Assembly: GCA_964392615.1 (NCBI GenBank)
Contig: CAYMRB010000306.1
Coordinates: 1-12,435, forward strand
DNA from: CAYMRB01 sp964392615
Lineage (GTDB): Bacteria; Planctomycetota; UBA8108
DNA length: 12,435 bases
Direction of reading: 5' to 3'
The position numbers and the translations under genes are program-made. This document shows positions 1 to 5,507 of the stretch, piece after piece; the stretch's first letter is position 1; every line of letters begins with the position of its first letter. The notes beneath the pieces were generated by a model that was not told the DNA's origin, made no database searches, and worked only from the letters and a program-made list of their open reading frames with translations.

Positions 1-57
1 CGACTCCGCCCCCGACTCCGACCCCGCCACCGCTCCCGCCCTCCCATCCCGCGCCGC
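1..57. other. C-rich low-complexity segment before the kinase gene
   Basis: The plus strand is strongly pyrimidine-rich here, and the 8-mer CGACTCCG occurs at 1-8 and again at 13-20. In frame 3 it reads as a Pro/Thr-rich string that stays open until a TGA at 147-149; on the minus strand it reads as a Gly/Val-rich string. It could be the Pro-rich end of an upstream protein, the Gly-rich start of a divergent one, or a spacer. Too little is visible to decide, and no promoter was recognised. Confidence 0.4.
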
Positions 58-111
58 TTGCCGCTACACTGCTCGTTTGCCAGGAACCGATCGACTCGCC
101 GCCATTTCCCT

Positions 112-1848
112 ATGCCCGACGACCGCCCCCAGCCTCAGATCCTCGGTGACTTCGAGATACTCGGCGAGCTCGGTCGTGGCGGCATGGGCGTCGTGTACGC
201 GGCGCGGCAGACCTCGCTCGGGCGGCCCGTGGCGGTCAAGGTGCTGTCGCGGATGTCTGGGCTGAGCACGACGTCCATCGAGCGCTTCCACCGCGAAGCG
301 CAGGCCGCGGCTCGTCTGCAGCACACGAATATCGTCCCGATTCATACGAGCGGCGAGTCGGACGGAGTCTACTTCTACGCGATGGAGCTCGTCGAGGGGC
401 CGTCGCTCGATCGAGTCATCGAGAGCCTTGGCGACGCGTCGACGTTCGAGGCTGCCGTGCGCTTGGCTCGACCTCTGGTGAACGCGTACGGCTCGACGTG
501 CGACGCGACCATGACCGACACGCGCAAGCTCGCCGAGCGTCGCGGCGAGACTCCCGTCAAGGTGCCCGGGAAGGGGCGGCCGCCGACGGATCGGGCATAC
601 TTCGACACGGTCGCGCGTGTGATCGCGGAGGTGGCCGAGGCGCTCGCGTTCGCTCACGAGCACGGGGTCGTCCACCGCGATATCAAGCCGTCCAATCTCC
701 TCGTCGGTACCGACGGGCAGCTGAACATCACGGACTTCGGCCTCGCGCGCGGCGCCGACGAGGCCACTCTGACCGGCAGCGGCGAGCTGCTCGGCTCGCC
801 GGTGTACATGTCGCCGGAGCAGCTCCGGTCCGAGCGTGGCGAGGTCGATCACCGCACCGATATCTACTCGCTCGGCGCGACGTTCTTCGAGCTGCTGACG
901 CTCGAGCGGCTGTTCCCGGGCAAGTCGATCGAGGAGATCATCGGTCGCATCCTGATCGACGAGCCCCGCTCGCCGCGGCGGGTTCATCCGGCCGTGCCGC
1001 TCGATCTCGACACGATCTGCCTCAAGGCGGTCGCACACGATATGGACCGGCGCTACCAGAGCGCCGGCGAGATGGCCGAGGATCTTCGCAGCTGGCTCGA
1101 CCACCGTCCGATCCGCGCGCGACGCGTCGGCCCCGTGGGACGCGCGGTGAAGTGGACCCGCCGCCGACCGACGCTGGCCGCGCTCATCGTGACGCTGGTC
1201 GTCGCCGTCGGAGTGACGTCGTTCCTCATCGCGCGCCTGGTGCGCAGCGAGCAGGAGTTGGTGCGCAGCGAGCAGCAGGTCGCGCAGTTCATCCGCGAGC
1301 TCGAGAACGGTGGGCGCGAGGTTTATCGCAAACGAGGCGAGATCGCGGCAGCGTGCGAGATTCGCGCCGGCATGGCGATCGCGGACATCGGGGCCGGAAC
1401 GGGCCTGTTCACGCGCCTCTTCGCGTCGAAGGTCGGGCCCGCGGGCAAGGTGTTCGCTGTCGACATCGAGGCGTCCTGCGTGACTCACATCGAGCAGGTC
1501 TGGCGTGACATGAAGAGCCGCGACGAGAACATAGGTCACGTCGAGGGAGTCTTGTGCGACGACCGGTCCGTGGGGCTCGAGGAGGCGTCCATCGACCTCG
1601 CGTTCGTCTGCGATACCTATGCGTACTTCAAGCACCCGCGCGATACGATGGCTTCCTTGTGGAGCGCGCTGCGGCCCGGCGGTGAACTCGTCATCGTGCA
1701 CGTTGCGGAGGAGGGAGTCGCGGCAGCCCGCGACGTGAGCGCCGAGATCTCCGCGATGGGATTCGAGCCCGTGCCGAACGACGCGGCGCCGAAGCAGCCC
1801 GACCTCCAGAGCGGGCGTTTCCTGCGCTTCCGGAAGGCTCCGGTCTGA
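112..1848 (+). CDS. Membrane Ser/Thr protein kinase fused to a C-terminal SAM-dependent methyltransferase domain
   Basis: Protein of 578 aa from ATG 112; an in-frame TTG at 58 would add 18 residues without kinase homology. The Hanks-type kinase domain (about 12-345) has a Gly-rich loop near 17-30, VAVK Lys43, HRDIKPSN with Asp190 and Asn195, DFG Asp208 and SPE Glu236, so all catalytic residues are present. About 60 extra residues (roughly 102-165) separate the hinge from helix E. One membrane helix follows (about 355-374), preceded by Lys/Arg residues that favour N-inside topology, then heptads from 376 (LVRSEQE, LVRSEQQ), then a Rossmann methyltransferase domain with DIGAGTG at 425-431 and acidic Asp451 in AVDIE. 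The reading frame is continuous, with no stop or shift at the junction. The kinase should phosphorylate Ser/Thr in the cytoplasm; the methyltransferase is predicted extracytoplasmic and its substrate is unknown. Planctomycete kinases more often carry WD40, TPR or similar sensor domains here. The dockerin-type gene 15 bases downstream may share its transcript. Confidence 0.9.
   Translation: MPDDRPQPQILGDFEILGELGRGGMGVVYAARQTSLGRPVAVKVLSRMSGLSTTSIERFHREAQAAARLQHTNIVPIHTSGESDGVYFYAMELVEGPSLDRVIESLGDASTFEAAVRLARPLVNAYGSTCDATMTDTRKLAERRGETPVKVPGKGRPPTDRAYFDTVARVIAEVAEALAFAHEHGVVHRDIKPSNLLVGTDGQLNITDFGLARGADEATLTGSGELLGSPVYMSPEQLRSERGEVDHRTDIYSLGATFFELLTLERLFPGKSIEEIIGRILIDEPRSPRRVHPAVPLDLDTICLKAVAHDMDRRYQSAGEMAEDLRSWLDHRPIRARRVGPVGRAVKWTRRRPTLAALIVTLVVAVGVTSFLIARLVRSEQELVRSEQQVAQFIRELENGGREVYRKRGEIAAACEIRAGMAIADIGAGTGLFTRLFASKVGPAGKVFAVDIEASCVTHIEQVWRDMKSRDENIGHVEGVLCDDRSVGLEEASIDLAFVCDTYAYFKHPRDTMASLWSALRPGGELVIVHVAEEGVAAARDVSAEISAMGFEPVPNDAAPKQPDLQSGRFLRFRKAPV
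1238..1275 (+). repeat. 17-bp direct repeat encoding duplicated coiled-coil heptads
   Basis: TGGTGCGCAGCGAGCAG occurs at 1238-1254 and again at 1259-1275, exactly 21 bases (seven codons) apart. It encodes LVRSEQE followed by LVRSEQQ inside the kinase-methyltransferase gene, immediately after the membrane helix. The spacing matches one coiled-coil heptad, which suggests in-frame heptad duplication. Confidence 0.85.
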
Positions 1849-1863
1849 GCAGACCCGACCAGC

Positions 1864-3510
1864 ATGACGGCCGAGAGCTTCACGACGACCGACTCCTTCG
1901 CGACTCGACGGCTCTCCGGGGGCCGCATCAAGACGGTCGTCGGTGTGGCGGCGCTCGTGGCTCTCGTCGCAGGCTCCGCTCACGCCGAGACCATCGCCGA
2001 TTCGATGACGGATTGGTCGACGCGTGGCGAGCAAGGCGCGCGCGGATGGTTCTGCGGGTACTGGCAGCGCTCGAACGACGCCGACGACGCGTTCGAGCCG
2101 GATGAGTTCGTGCCTTTCGCGAACTCCGTCGGGCCGGACGGTGGGGCCGTCGCGCCTGACGGCAATCACTGGACCGGCACTCGCTGGGACCTGACGAGTG
2201 CGGCGTCCGCTCCGTGGACGACTCTGGGCCGCGAAGATTCGCATCCGAACGGTCGCCACAGCGCGCTGGGCGAGCACTGGGTCGTGCGGCGGTGGATCGC
2301 CGATCGGTCGGGAGCCGTCGCTATCCGCTGGCACGTTCGGAAGAACAACCTCCGCGGGACGGGCGTCACCGGGCATCTGTTCGTCGAAGGCGTTCTGGTC
2401 GACAGCGCGTCGATCGACGGTGACGACGGCGTCGGCGTGTACCGCGACTGGTACGTCGTGCTCGCCTCGGGCGATCGCGTCGATCTCGCGCTCGATCCGA
2501 CCGGTCCGACCGGCGATCGCTCGGAGGGGTCTGACGGTTCGGCGATGCGCTTGACGATACGCGACGACATCCCGCCCGACGCGACGAATCGTTCGCTGCT
2601 CGCGGATTCCCTCCTCGACTTCTCGGCCCGCGGCGTGCAAGGCGCGCGCGGCTGGACGTACGGGTACTACGACCAGCGTCTCGACGTCGCGCTCGGCATC
2701 TCCACCGGCTACGACCCCGAGGACTTCGTCCCGTTCCTCCGCGATGGCACGGATACGTTGAGCGCGGCGAATCACTGGGACGGCACCAAGTGGGACCTCG
2801 AGGACAACGCGGCGAGCAGCGACGGTCCGTGGACGCAGATCACCGCGGACGGCGCTCACCCGGCGGCGAACTTCGGGACGGAACCGGAGATCCACTGGGC
2901 CGTGCGGCGGTGGACCTCCGCGGTCGATGGCGCGCTCGACATCAGCGGGACGGTCGCCAACGCGGCCCCGGCTGGCGACGGCACGATCGCCCGGATCTTT
3001 CGCGCCGGCGAGGAGATCCTGACCGTGCCGACGAACGGTGTCACGACGACCTACTCCGTGCGCGTCGACGTGCGCCGCGGCGAGCCGATCGACTTCGCCG
3101 TCGACTCGGACGGGCGAGGCCTCTTCGACCGTGACCTGCCCCTGTCGCTCGGCTTCATCGACGGTGGGGCCGACTCGACCCGGTTCACCGCGCGAGTCCA
3201 CGCGGAGGTGCCGTTCGACGCCGGTGGCGACGACCACGAGTTTCGCCGCGGCGACGTCGACCGGAGCGGCGCGGTCGACCTGACGGACGGCGTCGCGATC
3301 CTGGGGGCCCTGTTTCGAGGGGCTGGCGATCTGTCCTGCGAGGACGCCGCGGACTCGAACGACAGCGGCGGCGTCGACCTGTCGGACGCTGTCGCGATCT
3401 TCAACTGGCTGTTTCTCGGGGGCGCCGAGCCGCCGCGGCCCGGGCCGGCGGGCTGCGGGCCGGATCCGACCCCGGACGAGCTGACGTGCGCAGCCGGCAG
3501 CTGTCTCTGA
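1864..3510 (+). CDS. Secreted protein with two beta-rich repeat modules and a C-terminal dockerin-like tail
   Basis: Protein of 548 aa. An N-terminal signal peptide has a long n-region (1-22), a hydrophobic core of Val/Ala/Leu near 24-37 and a likely cleavage after AHA at residue 41. Two homologous modules follow: about 44-238 and 246-455. Both contain QGARGW..GY, a DEFVPF/EDFVPF block, HW.GT.WDL, PWT, HP and HW.VRRW blocks in the same order, so the gene arose by internal duplication. Residues 459-548 form a dockerin-like tail with two calcium-loop-like segments (DVDRSGAVDLTD and DSNDSGGVDLSD), four Cys and the motif DPTPDEL. Tails like this are common on exported planctomycete proteins. No catalytic residues were recognised; a carbohydrate- or surface-binding role is a guess from the likely jelly-roll character of the modules. 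The start lies 15 bases after the kinase stop, so the two are probably co-transcribed. Confidence 0.85.
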   Translation: MTAESFTTTDSFATRRLSGGRIKTVVGVAALVALVAGSAHAETIADSMTDWSTRGEQGARGWFCGYWQRSNDADDAFEPDEFVPFANSVGPDGGAVAPDGNHWTGTRWDLTSAASAPWTTLGREDSHPNGRHSALGEHWVVRRWIADRSGAVAIRWHVRKNNLRGTGVTGHLFVEGVLVDSASIDGDDGVGVYRDWYVVLASGDRVDLALDPTGPTGDRSEGSDGSAMRLTIRDDIPPDATNRSLLADSLLDFSARGVQGARGWTYGYYDQRLDVALGISTGYDPEDFVPFLRDGTDTLSAANHWDGTKWDLEDNAASSDGPWTQITADGAHPAANFGTEPEIHWAVRRWTSAVDGALDISGTVANAAPAGDGTIARIFRAGEEILTVPTNGVTTTYSVRVDVRRGEPIDFAVDSDGRGLFDRDLPLSLGFIDGGADSTRFTARVHAEVPFDAGGDDHEFRRGDVDRSGAVDLTDGVAILGALFRGAGDLSCEDAADSNDSGGVDLSDAVAIFNWLFLGGAEPPRPGPAGCGPDPTPDELTCAAGSCL

Positions 3511-3585
3511 TCCGCTCGCCGCGGACGAGGCGTCCCCGCTGGTGCTGGCGGCCGGATGCTGTCGAAGGCTTGCAATCTGGGGCGC

Positions 3586-3627
3586 ATTCGGCCAACCTCT
3601 GCGCTCTGCGGGACCTATCGGCCGAAT
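3586..3627 (+). promoter_or_regulatory. Hairpin in the speD leader, abutting the start codon
   Basis: The perfect 8-base arms ATTCGGCC (3586-3593) and GGCCGAAT (3620-3627) flank a 26-base loop. Allowing one bulged C at 3585, three more pairs form between 3582-3584 and 3628-3630, bringing the stem to the base just before ATG 3631. No clear Shine-Dalgarno precedes this start, so the fold could gate initiation on speD. Function is inferred; polyamine control of AdoMet decarboxylase synthesis is known in other organisms, by different leader mechanisms. Confidence 0.4.
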
Positions 3628-3630
3628 CGC

Positions 3631-4626
3631 ATGTTTTTCGAAGGCACCGAGAAGAAGCTCGAGGTCGTCACCTCTGCGCCGTCGCCATCGTTGCGGGCGC
3701 TCGGCCCCGGCCGCTGGGGCGAGATTGTCGGTCGCGCGGGTGCGGCGGTTCTGAGCACGGTCTCCGGGGATCGCGGCGACGCGTACTTGCTTTCCGAGTC
3801 GAGCCTGTTCGTCTTCGACCACCGCGCGCTGATCATCACGTGCGGCCAGACGAACCTGCCCCTGGCTCTGCTGGAACTCCTCGAAGACGTGCCGGAGGAG
3901 TCGATCGAGATGCTCTTCTACGAGCGCAAGAACGAGGTCTTCCCGCACGGCCAGTCGACGAGCTTCTTTGACGACGCGGCGCGCATCGGGTCGCGGCTGC
4001 CGGGAACGGCGCGGTGCTTCGGCGACGCAGACGAGCACCATCTCTATCTCTGGAGCCTCGAGCGCGACGGCGCTCCGCCAGATGGCTCGAGCATTCTGGC
4101 CGACGGTGACACGACGCTCGAGATCCTGATGTACGGCCTCGGCGAGGACATTCGGCGCGTCTTCCACACCGATCCGGCGTCCCGGCGCGACGCGATTCGC
4201 GATCGCCTGCGGCCGGATCGAATGCTCGCCGGTTTCCGGACGATCGATTGGCTGTTCGATCCCGTCGGATACTCGTTGAACGCGCTGCGTGGCGACGAGT
4301 ATTTCACGATGCACGTCACTCCGCAGGCGATCGGCTCCTACGCGAGCTTCGAGACCGGTCGTGCCTTCGCGTCGCAGGCGGAGCTCGACGACTGCGTGCG
4401 TCGGGTCGTCGAGGTGTTCGAGCCCCGATCGTTCGACGTCGTGCTCTTCACGCGCGGCGTCGACCGCGAGGTGCGGTGCGAGGGCCTGATCGAGCGGCGC
4501 CGCGTCCGCGATGATCTTCCCGGCGGCTATCGCGCGGAGTTCGTCACGTTTCAGCGCGAGCGCGTCGGCGTCGAGCGTGCCGTCCAGCTGCCGGTGCCGT
4601 CGTCGTCGACCGAGGGGCCGGCATGA
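3631..4626 (+). CDS. speD: S-adenosylmethionine decarboxylase proenzyme, eukaryotic (AMD1-like) class
   Basis: Protein of 331 aa. It decarboxylates AdoMet to supply the aminopropyl donor for spermidine synthesis. It matches the eukaryotic class along its whole length, not the short bacterial SpeD: FFEGTEK near the N-terminus, LLSESSLFV, ITCG, TLEILM, GYSLN, HVTP and SYASFE. By alignment from memory to human AMD1, the proenzyme should self-cleave between Glu56 and Ser57, Ser57 becoming the pyruvoyl group; Cys71, Ser215 and His228 match human Cys82, Ser229 and His243. The acidic residues of the human putrescine site (15, 174, 178, 256) appear conserved as Glu11, Asp160, Glu164 and Glu241. Human Glu247, which contacts the ribose, is Gln232 here, and Lys80 is Ile69. 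The start at 3631 was chosen because homology begins at once; 25 upstream in-frame codons from 3556 look unrelated. The stop overlaps the speE start (ATGA). Confidence 0.93.
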   Translation: MFFEGTEKKLEVVTSAPSPSLRALGPGRWGEIVGRAGAAVLSTVSGDRGDAYLLSESSLFVFDHRALIITCGQTNLPLALLELLEDVPEESIEMLFYERKNEVFPHGQSTSFFDDAARIGSRLPGTARCFGDADEHHLYLWSLERDGAPPDGSSILADGDTTLEILMYGLGEDIRRVFHTDPASRRDAIRDRLRPDRMLAGFRTIDWLFDPVGYSLNALRGDEYFTMHVTPQAIGSYASFETGRAFASQAELDDCVRRVVEVFEPRSFDVVLFTRGVDREVRCEGLIERRRVRDDLPGGYRAEFVTFQRERVGVERAVQLPVPSSSTEGPA

Positions 4627-5492
4627 GCGGCTCGAGCGACTGGATCGAGGAGGAGCACCGCGGCATCCTCCGTACGGGCTTTCGCGTCAGGCGACGGCTC
4701 CTCGACGAGCGCAGCGACTTTCAGCGCATCGAGGTCGTCGACACGCGGGGCTTCGGTCGCATGCTGTTCAACGACGGCGTCGCGATGATCAGCGAGCGCG
4801 ACGAGTTCGTCTATCACGAGATGATCGCGCACGTGCCGCTCTTCGTGCATCCCGGAGCGCGGCGTGCGTTGGTGATCGGCGGCGGCGACGGAGGCACGGT
4901 TCGCGAGATCTTGCGGCATCCGACGATCGAGCACTGTCGCCTCGTCGAGATCGACCGCCTGGTCGTCGACGCCTGCCGTGAGCACATCCCGTTGACGGCC
5001 GCGGCTCTGGACGACGATCGCGTCACGGTGACGATAGACGACGGTGTTCGGTTCGTCGCCGACACGGACGAACGCTACGACCTTGTCGTGGTCGACTCGA
5101 CCGACCCGATCGGTCCCGGCGAGCCGCTTTTCGGGCCCGCGTTCTACGCGGGTGTCGATCGAGTCCTCACGGACGACGGGATCGTCGTGTCGCAGGCCGA
5201 GTCGCCGTTTCACGAGATGGACGCGCAGCGTTCGCTGCTGGGCATCCTCGCCGGGCGCTTCGCGACCGTGCGCGTCTACAACTACGCGAACCTCACCTAT
5301 CCCACGGGGCTCTGGTCGTTCTCGCTCGCGACGCGCAAGCGCATGTGCCCCGTGCGCGACCTCGACTCCGAACGCGTCCGGCGAAGCGGCCTCGAGTTTC
5401 GCTACTACTCCGCGGACGTCCACCGCGCTGCGTTCGCCCTGCCGGCGTTTCAGGAGAGAGCCGTCGCGGAGATCGTGACGCCGCCGCGGTAA
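4623..5492 (+). CDS. speE: Spermidine synthase (polyamine aminopropyltransferase)
   Basis: Protein of 289 aa, about the length of E. coli SpeE (288). It transfers the aminopropyl group of decarboxylated AdoMet to putrescine, giving spermidine and methylthioadenosine, in the cytoplasm. Visible motifs are the N-terminal beta region ending in FGRMLFNDGVAMISERDEF.YHEM, the nucleotide-binding GGGDGGT at 86-92, VEIDR at 108-112, and the catalytic-loop DSTDPIGPGEPLF with Asp158 and Asp161, followed by YPTGLWSFSLA. The acceptor is inferred to be putrescine from family resemblance; agmatine or cadaverine use is not excluded. Its ATG overlaps the speD stop by 4 bases, indicating translational coupling and matched supply of donor and enzyme. 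The next gene is convergent, only 15 bases away, so the operon ends here. Confidence 0.95.
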   Translation: MSGSSDWIEEEHRGILRTGFRVRRRLLDERSDFQRIEVVDTRGFGRMLFNDGVAMISERDEFVYHEMIAHVPLFVHPGARRALVIGGGDGGTVREILRHPTIEHCRLVEIDRLVVDACREHIPLTAAALDDDRVTVTIDDGVRFVADTDERYDLVVVDSTDPIGPGEPLFGPAFYAGVDRVLTDDGIVVSQAESPFHEMDAQRSLLGILAGRFATVRVYNYANLTYPTGLWSFSLATRKRMCPVRDLDSERVRRSGLEFRYYSADVHRAAFALPAFQERAVAEIVTPPR

Positions 5493-5498
5493 CGGCGG
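5481..5498. terminator. Possible hairpin between convergent genes
   Basis: CCGCCG (5481-5486) and CGGCGG (5493-5498) form a 6-bp all-GC stem with a 6-base loop that contains the speE stop codon. It sits in the 15-base gap between two convergent genes, where a bidirectional stop would be useful. There is no T-tract on either strand, so it is at best an atypical terminator, and such a stem is easily produced by chance in GC-rich DNA. Confidence 0.25.
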
Positions 5499-5507
5499 AC
5501 CGTCGAG

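Noticed and set aside
58..111. TTG start for the kinase gene
   Set aside because: A normal ATG at 112 precedes the kinase domain by a suitable short tail, and the extension is Arg-rich and unlike the family.
3556..3630. Upstream extension of speD by 25 codons
   Set aside because: The extra residues show no AdoMet decarboxylase homology, and the region forms a hairpin better explained as a leader.
64..4314. A 1416-codon open frame on the minus strand across the kinase, dockerin and speD genes
   Set aside because: It is antisense to three genes with strong homology, and its translation is Arg/Asp/Val/Ala-rich without any recognisable domain. Long antisense frames are expected in GC-rich coding DNA.
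4623..5492. speE as a second stand-alone methyltransferase related to the kinase fusion
   Set aside because: The GGGDGG nucleotide motif and DSTDPIGPGEPLF loop are specific to aminopropyltransferases.
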